Assembly (NCBI GenBank): GCA_021030915.1
Contig: JAGEMR010000023.1
Coordinates: 1-64,000, forward strand
Source: Astrothelium macrocarpum
Lineage: Eukaryota; Ascomycota; Dothideomycetes; Trypetheliales; Trypetheliaceae
Length of the DNA stretch: 64,000 nucleotides
Direction: 5' to 3'
Shown: in pieces, positions 24,711 through 36,013 of the stretch
Layout of the letters: each line of letters starts with the position of its first letter
Numbering within the stretch: position 1 is the stretch's first letter
The notes under the pieces: generated by a model
The model's database searches: none
What the model was told of the DNA's origin: nothing
What the model saw: the letters and a program-made list of their open reading frames with translations, nothing else
Translations under genes and position numbers: made by a program

Positions 24711-25569
24711 ACTCGCTGGGGAAGTCTGGAACTAATTCACGACAGCGATGCGATTTTTAATTGTTCATAAATGGTATAAACTGATATTTTGCGTGTGTCA
24801 CCACCTTCACGACATTGGTGTTCTGTGGGATGGCATTCTCGGCGTTTACACATTGGAGATTCTTCGGTTGGCGATGGTTGCGCTGATCACCTACACAATA
24901 CCTGCCAAGTAGTATCAGGCCTTGGCTGCACTGTACTGTACTTTGGTCCGTCGCTACATAATTTCTCATGTTTAATAGAGGTGGATTGGCTTTTGTTTTG
25001 TATTCCAAGGCCATCTTGCACGTGAGACTCTTCTCCTCGTGGTCATTGTAACGAAAGTGCAAGCTTACAGGGGCAAAAGTTGGACTGCTTCTTAAATAAT
25101 CGGCAAGTCGCTTCTCCAGTCTATGGGTCTCAGCGTGCTAACACCTGCTTCACCAAATCCGGATGGGCAATCCGCGCAGAATGGGTATCGTTCCTCGCGG
25201 TTGCTTCTTAGGGCAGGCACCTCGCAACTCCTTATCCGTTTCTTGGCTTCGTCGGCCCTTCTTATAAACAACCAGCACTTTCTCCCAAATAACCTTCATT
25301 TCGCTATATGATGATTGATGTGGTAACAGCTTCCCCGACCCAATCATCTATGGTAGCCTCGATGTTGCTATCAACACCAGAGCGCTCAGCTTCGGAGCAA
25401 CATCTTTTCCTATTTGCTTTGTCGCTCACTTTTTCACTTCTCTGAATTGTAATTGCTCTTGTAGTCTTGTTCCGGGTTTTTCATGTCCAATAACTGCGTT
25501 TGCTCCAGGTCAGACACTACTCTCACTTGATCATTCATCTCGCTTCAGTAAAGCCGAAAAGGCGGCACA
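24711..25569. other. Upstream region of the giant disordered gene
   Basis: About 860 bp containing the 3' UTR of the preceding gene and a long leader or promoter for the gene at 25570. No convincing coding sequence. Confidence 0.5.
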
Positions 25570-28500
25570 ATGCCGTTCTCACAACTCGATCCCAATCTCA
25601 CAGGCCGATCCAGCCAGGCTTCCAACACGTCTGCCGGCTCTGACCCGACCAAGATGATGTCTCGCCGAGCTTCATCTGACAGAGATGCATACAATGCTCC
25701 TGGCGTCATGTCTATGCTTCGCGCATCCACTGAAATTGGAGACGTGGGATCGATGACACTACCGTCCTCTCGCATGCCTGCTATTCCCCGTCCGGCGCAC
25801 CGAAGGAGTGGAACACAACGCTCTGCTGGATCGTCTATCAATAGTGGTGGTGCTTCTCAGAGTTCCAGAAGCTTTAGACCCGGAAGTTCTCACCAAGGCA
25901 TGCCTCGTGGTCCTCCGCGTGGAATGCAACCATCTCCACTGTTTTTTAGTTCACCGACTCGACAACATGTGCCTCGAGGATTTCCCATGCCTCCTCGCGT
26001 GGCAGGAGGCGAGGTCCGCTCGTATTCCATGACCCACACTTCTCGCCCTTTGCACGGCTTACCAACTCAACGATCACTCACAAGTCTCCGAAGCCAAGGA
26101 CTTCCAGATCGTTCAATGAACCTGTCACCACAATCTGCTTACAAGTATCCGGTTCGCGTTCGACGATCTCATCAACGTACTGCATCACCAACTTTCAGTG
26201 ATGTCAGTGGTCACTATCCTTATGCAGCATACCGTATGGATGCCATGCGAAACAATCATGGTCGTCGATTTGGCACACTTTCCCCTCCCCCCATCCACCC
26301 TGCAGATCTTGCACAACTCCCTCGTGGTCCTCATCCTATGAGATCGGCACCAGCGCTTCATGAACGAGAACGTTTCCCTCTACCACGGCTACAGCCCGAT
26401 CAAATATCTTCATCGCCACCTCCTTCTCCTTTACCGCCTACACCACGAGATTCTAGACAGGCGAGTTCTGTTGTTGTTGGAATGCCACCTTCACCTCTTC
26501 AATACGATCAGAGTGTTTTGACTTCTCCTACAACGTATTATGATTATACCGAGGAATTTTCCACAACTGATCAATCCGGTGGGGACGATACCTCAGGACT
26601 GGCAGCAGGATTCGTACATCGTATCAGGACTATTATTGAAGAGAAGGCCGGCCAAGAAGAAGCAAAACGGAAGCAGCTTCAGCAGAATGCTCAAAATCCG
26701 AAAGATTCCTCAGAATTTGGCACCACACCCGATGTGTCAGAGATTGCTGCTACTTTTGAGTTGCCTGACTCTTCACCTGCTTCTAACAGGATTACACGGG
26801 ACATGGTAACTGCCGCTTTAGAAACTTCGTTTGATGATGCAGATGAAACAAAAGGACCAAGTACCAACGAATCCTTTACTGAAGAAAAGCCCAAGAAAAG
26901 AGCACGTAGAGCATCCAGTGGCACTCAGGGATCACTCGCTGGATCTGCATCCCTGCTACATTCTTCCTTTATACAAGATGAAAAATCAGACAGGCATGAG
27001 GATAGTTCTACTGAGTTAAAGGACAGCACCTTCACCGATGGTCCGTCCTCAGTCTGGGATGGTGACTCACCAACACAAGGTAGCGGCGACTTGACAGTTA
27101 GATTCTCACTTCCTCCGATAGCCTCGCGAGCTCCCGCTAATGGCGAGGACATCCCTGCCAGCGTCACAACAACTCTCGCCGCTCCGAACCAGCTGGGAGT
27201 AGAAGAGACGAAAAGTGACATTGTCAATAATCAGCTCAAAGAGAAACGTAACTCTAATACACTATCTATTCGTGCTCCATCAACAGCCACATCTTCTCAC
27301 AAGTTGACGCCGCCGTTAGGGTTGCCTGCTCAGTCCGATAGCCTTCCCTCCACACCAACAACTACTGTAAAAGTCACTACCACAACATCTCAGAACCAAA
27401 GCACAGCTTCTACATGGGACATTCTGAATAGACCGAAAGCGGACATTAATGTGTTGAAACCTACGCATCAGGCTAAGATACCACCCAAATATGCCGAGGA
27501 TGATAATACATCAGACGGTAGCCCGGGGACCGCGATTATTGGTGAATCGAGCTTCTCTACCCAAGTCTCCGACGCCACTGCACCTAAGAGACCTGTCATC
27601 AAGATTGCTGAAGATGTCATGAAACCTGCTGAACCTGCTCACAGCGGAGTTCGGTCAATGACTGAGTTCTTCAATGCCCGTAGGTCACCAACGAGGCCCT
27701 TTTCCGCCGTGAATGAGTCTGAAACATTCAAACGACTCTCTCAGGGATGCCAACAGAACGACCATCTATCCGATGTTAAAGAAGAGTCACGGGAAGATGT
27801 TAGCACAACAGATCTTAGCAGCTTTAAGTTTCCGATGCCATGGCATGCGAACCGGAAGCAACCAAAGTCACGACCAAGAAGTCGATCCGACATCTCCCCA
27901 ATAGTACGGAACAATTCATCACGTCAATCAACCCGCCCGAATGTACCCAAACCGCTGGCAGAAACGCGAACCATTCCATCACTAAACTTCAGTCGTCTGG
28001 ATCTGATTTCAAAGTTGAATGAAGCTTTGGAGGCTCACGATAGTTCTTCGCGATCTCTGGACACACGGAGATCAAAATCTTATGGTGGAATACATGCACC
28101 AGTACCGGAGCGGGCTCTGTCCTCGGGAGCGATGCGCGAGCGATACAAGAGTTTCTTTGCTGCTGAGGATGAGTTCGAAAGTAAGGGTGATGAAGAGCCT
28201 GTAGAAGAAAACAGCGACGTTCAAGGCGAAACTGAAAGCGGCTCTAGTAGTGGTCCGAAATTGAAGAGGACTGTTTCTCCCGTGGAGCTCATTTATGAGA
28301 TCGACCGGCTTTCCATTCCATCTGTAAATCCTCTTACAGCACGCTTGTCCCGGCTCATGCCATCTTTACGAAATCACAAATCATGGGAACACGTACTTGA
28401 GGATGAAGATGGTGTCACTCAAACTATCGAAGACATTCGCCAACTGGGGGATCGTCGGACTCCAAGCCACTCATCGCCTGTTAACTTTGATGAAACGAGA

Positions 28501-30318
28501 GCAACGTCCGCGGCTTCTTTTGCCGACATGATGCATAAAGCTGTTACGCCATCCTTTACTGTGTCTGCTCCCAACCTTATGAAAGATCTTCCTCCTCTGC
28601 CTGGTTCAAAGGATGGAAGACTCAGAGCTCAAGACAGCTTGGGTATATTTGGCAGTGGAATCAGAGGTCAGGCGAGCATGACTAACCTTGATCCATCTTC
28701 TGCTACAATCTACAGGCATAGAAGCAAGGCAGATTTCTCTAGCATTACTCCATCTCCACACGATTATTTGATGGCTCGTGGCTCGTATCGCACACTTCGG
28801 CATCGCTCTTCGCCATTTAATCGACCGTGGAACCTGGAAGAGAGCTATCCGTGGGATGATTCTGTGCCTCCTATTGATATTGCTTTACCATCAGCCAGTT
28901 ATCGTGGGGAACCTTCCTCGTGCAGACCATCTCGACTTCGTCAGTATGGTTCGCATTCAAGTACTGGAAGCGAGACAGAGCTTTTGGGCTCATCAACCCG
29001 CAACGCTCTCACACCTCGTCTCGCGACTACACCCAAGCCTCCACATAATGCTATGGCTACTGAGCAAGATAGATCTGAGCACGAGCCATCCAAGCATTCC
29101 AAGTCCGGACTATTTGGATCATTGAAAATTAAGCTGTTTGGTGTTCCCTCTACTACGAAAAAGATGGTCAAACGGAACATGAGCACACCAAACTTCCGAC
29201 ATCAGAGTCCATTGGCATCTCATCCAGTCATGCCTAATATTGATGGTTTTGCCGCGCTACCGACTGTACTCTCAGTCTCGGATGAGGTTACTCCAGACCG
29301 CGTTCAATCACACGATGATCCGTCTCACTCTTCTGTCAATCCTGGTGACAGATACCCAACCTCCGCCCTTTCGCCTCCATCGGCATTCAATCTTTCCGAA
29401 GTACGCAGCTTTTTCAGCGACGATAGTAGTATTAATGCTGGCTCTCAGCGGAAGAATCGTCGCGAACGTCCAAGCTTAGGAAAACGATTGACGACTCATC
29501 TTCGCTCACGAGTCCGATCACCATCATACAGTGCAATCAAACCAGATATTCCCCCAGTGCCAAAGCTTGATTCGAAAGTAAAGCCTTCGCAGGGCGTGCT
29601 TCCAACACCAGACAGTGCAGCGAATCGACGCACACGGTCCGCTGATGATTGTAGAACCCCAAAGCAAAGCCCTCACGATGCCATGCAACGCGCTGCCACA
29701 AGTCCGGATTTTTCCACTAACGCTCATTCACCCCAGCGCCGACGAACAGCAGACATGATTCGTGTCACATCGAACCCAGACAGACAGGAGCAAGCTCCCA
29801 AGAATTTACAGGAATGCGAAACCACACATCCGTCGGTACGCCCTGCAACTCCTACTCAGGTATCGCCTTCTCGTACACATCGATTTGTCGAGCGACTCCG
29901 TCGACTCTGGGTAAAGAGCAGTGGGTTCTTCCGTCATTTAGGAGGCAGCAGTGGCAAGCGATCGCAAAACAGGGAAGAAGATCGTGAGTGGAGCGCTGGC
30001 ACAGACATTGAAGTATCCGTTGAAGAACTACCAAATGCACGCCTCGTGGAAGCGCAAGACAAGCAGACAAACAAAAAGGAAAGCATTGAGCCTGAAGGTG
30101 CCTGGGGCAAGGTGGTCAAGAAGGTAGTCGAAGGTAGTGTAAGTGTCGAAGACTCTGGCAGGGACAGCAGGGCGGAAACATCGCGAGATAGCCGGGCACA
30201 CACTCCAAAAGGCGACAGGGAAGAACACAAGCATGATAACCAGGGCGACAAAACTCCAAGACAAAGCACTGTTGCTCGACAATCGAATATGGTAATCCGT
30301 CCTACAACCGCTCCATGA
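25570..30318 (+). CDS. Very long intrinsically disordered Ser/Pro-rich protein
   Basis: One uninterrupted 1582-codon frame from a good ATG. Composition is dominated by Ser, Pro, Arg and Thr with almost no predicted fold, and many SP/TP and RxxS sites that look phosphorylatable. A few segments look more constrained: GFVHRIRTIIEEKAGQEEAK near residue 355, SVNPLTARLSRLMPSLRNHK near 920, GLFGSLKIKLFG near 1180, and a basic amphipathic stretch RFVERLRRLWVKSSGFFRHL near 1440. I recognise no domain, signal peptide or membrane segment. Such proteins are often cortical or signalling scaffolds, but that is only inference. The intron-free 4.75-kb frame in an intron-bearing neighbourhood is notable. Confidence 0.85.
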   Translation: MPFSQLDPNLTGRSSQASNTSAGSDPTKMMSRRASSDRDAYNAPGVMSMLRASTEIGDVGSMTLPSSRMPAIPRPAHRRSGTQRSAGSSINSGGASQSSRSFRPGSSHQGMPRGPPRGMQPSPLFFSSPTRQHVPRGFPMPPRVAGGEVRSYSMTHTSRPLHGLPTQRSLTSLRSQGLPDRSMNLSPQSAYKYPVRVRRSHQRTASPTFSDVSGHYPYAAYRMDAMRNNHGRRFGTLSPPPIHPADLAQLPRGPHPMRSAPALHERERFPLPRLQPDQISSSPPPSPLPPTPRDSRQASSVVVGMPPSPLQYDQSVLTSPTTYYDYTEEFSTTDQSGGDDTSGLAAGFVHRIRTIIEEKAGQEEAKRKQLQQNAQNPKDSSEFGTTPDVSEIAATFELPDSSPASNRITRDMVTAALETSFDDADETKGPSTNESFTEEKPKKRARRASSGTQGSLAGSASLLHSSFIQDEKSDRHEDSSTELKDSTFTDGPSSVWDGDSPTQGSGDLTVRFSLPPIASRAPANGEDIPASVTTTLAAPNQLGVEETKSDIVNNQLKEKRNSNTLSIRAPSTATSSHKLTPPLGLPAQSDSLPSTPTTTVKVTTTTSQNQSTASTWDILNRPKADINVLKPTHQAKIPPKYAEDDNTSDGSPGTAIIGESSFSTQVSDATAPKRPVIKIAEDVMKPAEPAHSGVRSMTEFFNARRSPTRPFSAVNESETFKRLSQGCQQNDHLSDVKEESREDVSTTDLSSFKFPMPWHANRKQPKSRPRSRSDISPIVRNNSSRQSTRPNVPKPLAETRTIPSLNFSRLDLISKLNEALEAHDSSSRSLDTRRSKSYGGIHAPVPERALSSGAMRERYKSFFAAEDEFESKGDEEPVEENSDVQGETESGSSSGPKLKRTVSPVELIYEIDRLSIPSVNPLTARLSRLMPSLRNHKSWEHVLEDEDGVTQTIEDIRQLGDRRTPSHSSPVNFDETRATSAASFADMMHKAVTPSFTVSAPNLMKDLPPLPGSKDGRLRAQDSLGIFGSGIRGQASMTNLDPSSATIYRHRSKADFSSITPSPHDYLMARGSYRTLRHRSSPFNRPWNLEESYPWDDSVPPIDIALPSASYRGEPSSCRPSRLRQYGSHSSTGSETELLGSSTRNALTPRLATTPKPPHNAMATEQDRSEHEPSKHSKSGLFGSLKIKLFGVPSTTKKMVKRNMSTPNFRHQSPLASHPVMPNIDGFAALPTVLSVSDEVTPDRVQSHDDPSHSSVNPGDRYPTSALSPPSAFNLSEVRSFFSDDSSINAGSQRKNRRERPSLGKRLTTHLRSRVRSPSYSAIKPDIPPVPKLDSKVKPSQGVLPTPDSAANRRTRSADDCRTPKQSPHDAMQRAATSPDFSTNAHSPQRRRTADMIRVTSNPDRQEQAPKNLQECETTHPSVRPATPTQVSPSRTHRFVERLRRLWVKSSGFFRHLGGSSGKRSQNREEDREWSAGTDIEVSVEELPNARLVEAQDKQTNKKESIEPEGAWGKVVKKVVEGSVSVEDSGRDSRAETSRDSRAHTPKGDREEHKHDNQGDKTPRQSTVARQSNMVIRPTTAP

Positions 30319-31021
30319 AGCCAAGTACGAGACTAAAAAACGAGTGTCTGTCCAGCTAAGTACCTAGCGATCGTACTGTCATGGTCTACCCATGATCATC
30401 CTCATCGTTCATCTTGGTCTGCGGATTGGAAGCGTGATTAGAGTTGGGTTTACACTACTTTTTGTTTGGGATTGCTGGACTTTGCTTACCTGCTGAGATA
30501 TTTCCCTTGGCATCTATATTCGTGCGCACATCTTACTGTGTGGAGCGGTCATTTCCATTGAGGACTCGATGGGTTTCAAGATTGTAGTATCTCAGACGAG
30601 CTTGATTTTGTTTCTCTTTTCATCCCACATCTGTCTCTGCATCGTTCAAGGAGCATTTAGGGGCCTCGATATCATCGTGTTCGCAGTCATCTTGTTTGTT
30701 GCTCAAGAAACTAATCATGTCGTGGTCCATTTCAATTCATGTGCGCAACATTCATATTTACTACGAGTGCGGGCGGTAGCATTTAGGTTTCGCCTAATGC
30801 CTTTTATGTGTCATCATATGAAGTCTTTGTAGGATATGACAATTCTCATCGGTGCATTTCAAAATGGCCTACTCCTCGTCGTCCCAAGTCTACAAACCAT
30901 AAAAGCATACTCTACTCCTTTGCACAGCGATACTTTTCCAAGATACTCTTCTGTTACCTGCACATTTCCTCGAGCATATTGTGACGCCTCCCTTTCTGGA
31001 TGACTTTTTGAATAATCTGCA
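30319..31021. other. 3' flank / intergenic
   Basis: Presumably the 3' UTR of the long disordered gene and the promoter of the small ORF that follows. A minus-strand frame at 30859-31074 overlaps the start of that ORF and is also protein-like, so the coding strand here is not fully settled. Confidence 0.35.
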
Positions 31022-31456
31022 ATGTCATCGTTTGGGCGAATCGCGTACTCTTCCTCACTACTCCGCACCCACACAGTGCTGAACTTAGATGCATCCCACG
31101 ATCCGCATGAACTTCCGTCACCTATTCAAACACGTCGAAAGGACTGCAAGGATGAGAAGATGACTGTGCATCATCACCGCTCACCATCTCTGTCTCAGCA
31201 GCATAGGGGTCCTAAGGGCGATATCATCGACCGTCAGCTCAAAGCTTTGGCATCCAAGCCAACAGGAAGCTCTGTCATCGCAGGGACGGCCACACTGGAG
31301 CGACGCAAGAAGATTTTTGACCGTTTCATGTGTAAAACTAGCACGAGTAACAAGTCAGAAAGCGATCAAGGTAAAGGGCTATGTGCTGACGGAGAGGGAT
31401 TGGACAAGATTGATCGGATGTTGAGTGCATTGGCGAGGAAGACGAAAAGAAAATGA
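31022..31456 (+). CDS. Small basic protein of unknown function
   Basis: A 144-codon frame with ATG start. The sequence is hydrophilic and basic with two related short helices, IIDRQLKALASK and KIDRMLSALARKTKRK at the extreme C-terminus. This duplication favours a real protein over a chance frame. No known domain. It may have a missed upstream exon, and an antisense frame overlaps its first codons. It follows the long disordered gene on the same strand, 0.7 kb away. Confidence 0.45.
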   Translation: MSSFGRIAYSSSLLRTHTVLNLDASHDPHELPSPIQTRRKDCKDEKMTVHHHRSPSLSQQHRGPKGDIIDRQLKALASKPTGSSVIAGTATLERRKKIFDRFMCKTSTSNKSESDQGKGLCADGEGLDKIDRMLSALARKTKRK

Positions 31457-32017
31457 AGCCATTATACATATGAGGAAATCACGATTGTAGCAGATTCTAG
31501 GATTAAAGGTTCAGTTACTGAGTGGGCCATTTGAAGCGAGTCAAAAATGGATAACGCTGAGCTCTGCAAAAGGCAGGGTATTTTAAGTCGGGAGTTTGGA
31601 CTAGTAATTGAGTGGAGAGTGTTCTCAAGAGCCCGGATCAACGTGATCTGCGAGCTCATGGGATTCAGATACGCCGATTTACTGTCAGAGATAAAATTGC
31701 TCTTTGGGCCTCATTAATAGCCTTAAAGATTGCGGTAGTCTCCAAATCACAAATGGCGATAAATGAGGTTCGATTTCTATGTTGACATTAGTTCAACACG
31801 ATGGCAATCACATCGTGGTATTACTGCTGTAACTACCTAAGGATGTCTTCGGCACAACAAAAGATCCTACAATGGCAAACGAGGCAGCCTGAAACGTCCA
31901 TGCAACACAATGGCGCCCATAGCTTCAAAAATCGGGCAAGAACGTACACGAAGGTAGATGGAAAGTTGACACATATTAGACCCGGGCCAGATTAACGAAC
32001 ACATCCTTTTCGTAGAT
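31457..32017. other. Convergent intergenic region
   Basis: Lies between a plus-strand small ORF and the minus-strand secreted protein. I see only short unsupported frames. Confidence 0.45.
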
Positions 32018-32688
32018 CTATGAAGGCCCCGCGATTGTGGAAAAGGTAGCAGGAGATGGGGTCCACGTAACGAAGACTGTACCAAGAGCAGGGCAGTTGT
32101 CCGTATTCGAAGTGCTCGTACTGGTCGTGGCTGATGAAGATCCGGGAATCGAAGAACAAGCAGTAGTACTGGAATAGATCCAACACGTATTCGTGATCGT
32201 AACGCTCGCAGTGGCCGTAATGCTCGCAGTGGCAGTGACACCGGGTGCTGTAGTTACAAATGATGTAGTTCCTATTATAGTACTACCGCCTGCAGCGGAA
32301 GTGACTATGCTGGTAGCTGTGATCGTACTTGCTGGTAGGGTTGTAATGTACGACGTTGTGACTATTCAAAAATGTTAGAGCAATTGTTAGAGTACTTCCT
32401 TCTGCTTCCTTGGAGCCTTCAATTGAACCATATCTAGGAACAATACGTAGGTCTAGCAAGCTAAGAAAACTTACATGTTTGTGTTGCTGTGGCAGTTGCT
32501 GTAGTAGTGGCTGTGATTGTCTGCTGTGTAGTTGCTGTTGCAGTGACTGTTGCAGTGGCCGTCGCAGTGACCGTTGCCGTTGTAGTGACCGTTGTGGTGA
32601 TGGTGCTGGTCGCTGTGACAGTCGAATATGATTGCGCATTAGATAGGACTGCAAGGCCTAGCAAGGCGAGACATGTTCTTAGCATCAT
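32018..32688 (-). CDS. Secreted Thr/Ala-rich mucin-like protein
   Basis: Two exons (32688-32475 and 32361-32018) joined in phase 1 by a 111-nt intron with GTAAGT donor give about 185 aa. The N-terminus MMLRTCLALLGLAVLSNAQS is a clear signal peptide. The mature protein is mostly Thr, Ala, Val and Ser in short imperfect repeats (VTATATATVTATATT), so it should be heavily O-glycosylated. The second exon adds a few cysteines (TNTCWIYSSTTACSS, DNCPALG) that could form a small disulphide-bonded tail. No GPI-type hydrophobic C-terminus. A cell-wall or secreted coat protein is likely; the specific role is unknown. The upstream in-frame extension lacks signal-peptide character and is taken as 5' UTR. 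Confidence 0.75.
32480..32640. repeat. Degenerate trinucleotide-type coding repeat
   Basis: The plus strand shows repeated GTx-GCx-GTG units (minus-strand ACn/GCn codons) inside the first exon of the Thr/Ala-rich secreted protein. A shorter similar patch occurs at about 32190-32240 in its second exon. Confidence 0.6.
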
Positions 32689-33972
32689 CGCCACTGTCGG
32701 GCAGGAACTGTTCCGTGAGACTTTATGCTGATGACAGCAACGGGAAATGCGAACGATAAGCCTGATTCCTTGAAGTGATAATTTATTGAACTGGCTATTT
32801 CTTAAATTATCGAACAAAGAAAGGTTCTACGAAAAGAGGGTAACAAATGGGCTAAGATTCGTTGGAGTTCGATGCATATTTTGGAAAGATGCGAAGTTCA
32901 GAGATTCAGACAACAAGTCTGTGTAAACGCGTTATTTCTATGGGAACGAGAATGAAATGATTGTATTAGAGGAATGTCACGATAAAAACATATATTTGTT
33001 CAAGGAATGATACAACACCGAATTTAGTTAGGAATGTCAAAACAATCCAAATCGAACCAGTTGGATTCAATTGGAAATTTCAAATGTGTAACATCGTAGC
33101 GGCATCTTTGAAATCTCGAGAAAGAAGTCTATTCAAAATACGCAGCCAACGGCAGATTGAATTAGTCCTGTGAAAGAGTAAGCGACAAAGTCCGTTTGAA
33201 TCCCTTCTTCATGTCAACTCAAGCGTCAACACATCAAGTGTTGAGCCCAATCAGCCTCCTGGAGACCGACTATGCTCTGACATCTTCTTGATATTTCGAC
33301 AAACTTCGCTCAAGACGTTGTGTAAGGGACAAGCTCGTTTTGAAGAATAGCTAAGCCGCGAAATGGCGTCCCTGCGGTCCGAAGGAATCCCCTGATCTGA
33401 GCCGTTCCCACCTCACCTCGGTCACCTCAACTACGTCACGCCATGGCCCCATTTTCGCCGTCTTACCGTGGGTGAGAGCCACCCACGAGTTTTGGCGCGT
33501 GCGAAATTGCATAATCCATAAACCTAAACCATCTCAGCTTGTTAAGAAGAAACGAAAACGCTCGGCGAGCTTAACAGCTTCTCAGTAAACGATTCAAGAG
33601 CAAAGACAGCGCGCAGAAAGCGCGGACCAGGAACTACAGCTACAAAGTTAACCATCTCGTGTAATTATCTGAGATATAACCCAGCAATGGCAAGTTTGAT
33701 GAAGGACTGCTGGATAGCTAATCTCTCGATATGTCTGCTCTGTCCATTTTTCTAGCTCAAAATTTGACTACCCTGGGATACGGTGAGCCCTATTGCAAGC
33801 GTCCAACTGGCCGAGCTCCCATGTCAAAGCTTGTAAAACTTTAGATCCTGTGGAGATATGATATGAGCTCTCATTCTGCACCTGTATCGCGTGGTGGAAT
33901 CACAGAACTGGTCGGAATCAGAGTAAACAATATCCTAAAACCATACACAGAAATGTTTGTGGCCTCAATGGA
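32689..33972. other. Gene-poor 1.3-kb region
   Basis: Promoter of the secreted protein plus 3' flank of the carboxylesterase. No coding motif seen on either strand. Confidence 0.5.
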
Positions 33973-36013
33973 TTAATATCGCAACTGCTCAATGACTTCA
34001 GGGCTGTTCAGAAAGGCGCACTTTTCCTTAATATGCTCCAAATCCAACCCCGCCATCCCTTCGCGTGGACCTCCAATCACATATATATCGCCGCTACCTT
34101 TTCCATCAGGATACGCGCTCTTCCAGCCTCGTAAGGTGTCCTTCCCGTCGAAAGTCGGGGCACCCTCCCACGCAAAAGTACTCCATGATCTCGACGCCTT
34201 TTTCGCGAGCGTATAGTCCTCAGTGGTGGGCGCAAACGTATACCCTGGGAGGTCTAAATCCGTGATATTGGAGAGGGATATATTGCCAAAGACGTAGCTC
34301 AGCTCGCTGCCGTGCACGACGCCGACACCGGGGAGACCAAGGGCGGCGAAGACGCTGGCAGTTAGGGTTTGGTTGGTGTCAAACAGGTACACCGGAGGCT
34401 CGACGAATTTTTTAGTGGTTGAAGTTGATGGCTCGACGTATTTCTTTGCCATTGCGCTTCCGAACAACAAGCTGGGGCACACAAAGAGGATGTCTCTGAA
34501 TATTTCTGCGCTGAGGTAAAACTCGGCGGAAAGGTTGGCTGATGGGTTTGCTTGAAAATTGCTGACTGGGTACAGCTGTTGCAAGTTTGTCAACGTGCTG
34601 GAGGTTAAGCCCGGGAAGCAGAGCGAGATAAAATCCTGAGTATCCTTGGCGGTCTCGATCGTCCGTGGAGCTGCAACTGTGCCATCATTTTCCGTCCAGC
34701 CTAGCATTAGTGGTATCTTAGGGAAGGATCCAGAAGATACGATTTCGCTTGCGGGGGCAGGAAGGAAGTCTCCGTCAACAGTAGGCAAAAATATGTCACC
34801 GTCGCTGTTGGCGCTTATTTCGCCAAGGATTGTGAGGGTTTCATTAAGGAGAGTTTGCATTGGTAGAGCGCGAAGACAGGAGATGACGTCTGGAGACTGT
34901 GACGGGGATCGAGGAGCAAAGCTTGAAGACGATGAGTTATCGAGACAGCCCGCAAGAACAGCGATCTTGGCTGTGGCCTCAAAGGTGATATTAGAGTCCA
35001 TTCCCGGCTCAAGAGCAGTAGATTCCATGATGGCTCTCTGAAAGGAAATAGGCTTGGAGCCGCCGTAAGCAAGCACTTGCATTCCGACGCTAAGACCTGT
35101 AATTCATGGTCAAGGTTCTGACTATACCATTAGACGCGAGAGAATATACCTCCAGAGGACTGCCCAAAGATGGTCACTCTCTCTGGGTCACCGCCGAACG
35201 CTTCAATGTTGTTCTGGACCCACTCGAGGGCTAGCCTCTGGTCTTTCAGCCCGTTGTTCATGGACTTCGATTCTCTAAGGGCTTCAGAAGCAGCGAATCC
35301 AAAGACTAGCAGCATGTCCATCAGCTAATGGACGCTCCGGGCTCGGGAGTCTAAGCCTTGATAGAAGAAAACCTACTACTAAGACGATAATTTATCGCCA
35401 CATATAATACCGGGAGTCCATTCGCAACAGACTGATCGATCAAACCATCTGGAGTTAGGATCTTTTCGTTTGCTGAACCGGAATCCAGGCTACCTTTCCT
35501 CTTGTATTAGCTCATCATCTTTGGACCGCTCGAAGCCGAGAACGAATTGATCCCTCGTAATCTAATTAATCTTTGCTGGACAGAGGGGTCACACTGGAAA
35601 TGACCACTGATAGACATACCGCCATGAATAAACACCAGTACGGGCACTTTGCCTTCCAACCCCGCTGGTCTCACAACGTTCAAGTATAGGCAATCTTCGT
35701 TGATCTTCTCATACTCGCCTTCAGCTTGATCGAAAAAATTTGAACCTTGTGGGCAAGAGGAACCCGGTGCTGTCGCATTGAAGACCTTACCCTGAGCTAA
35801 GGAAAACGGTTTTGATGGAAGGAAACGGTTGGGTCCCGATACAGAACCACCGTATGGAATACCGAGAAAGCTTTCAACTCCAGGAGAGGTGACGAGGCCT
35901 TGGTAAGAGACATTATGTCTTTGGTCCTGAACTAAGGGAGTGGCAAGAATCGATGAAGCGAGGATTGCCGAGCTGTAGATGTATGTGGCGAGCCAGGAAG
36001 TTGTCGGCCGCAT
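33973..36013 (-). CDS. Secreted type-B carboxylesterase/lipase
   Basis: Four exons (36013-35620, 35493-35377, 35305-35150, 35096-33973) give about 596 aa. The N-terminus has a signal peptide (SAILASSILATP). Family landmarks: EDCLYLNV, oxyanion region VFIHGG, INYRLS, nucleophile elbow GQSSGG (Ser about 222) and catalytic His in VVHGSELSYVFG. The acidic triad member should lie between them. Phase matching fixed the splice sites; donor GTAGGT at 35376 yields the expected YRLSIFGF. Members hydrolyse esters or triglycerides outside the cell. It borders a block with a regulator and oxidoreductases and could act on the same substrate, but that is inference. Confidence 0.9.
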
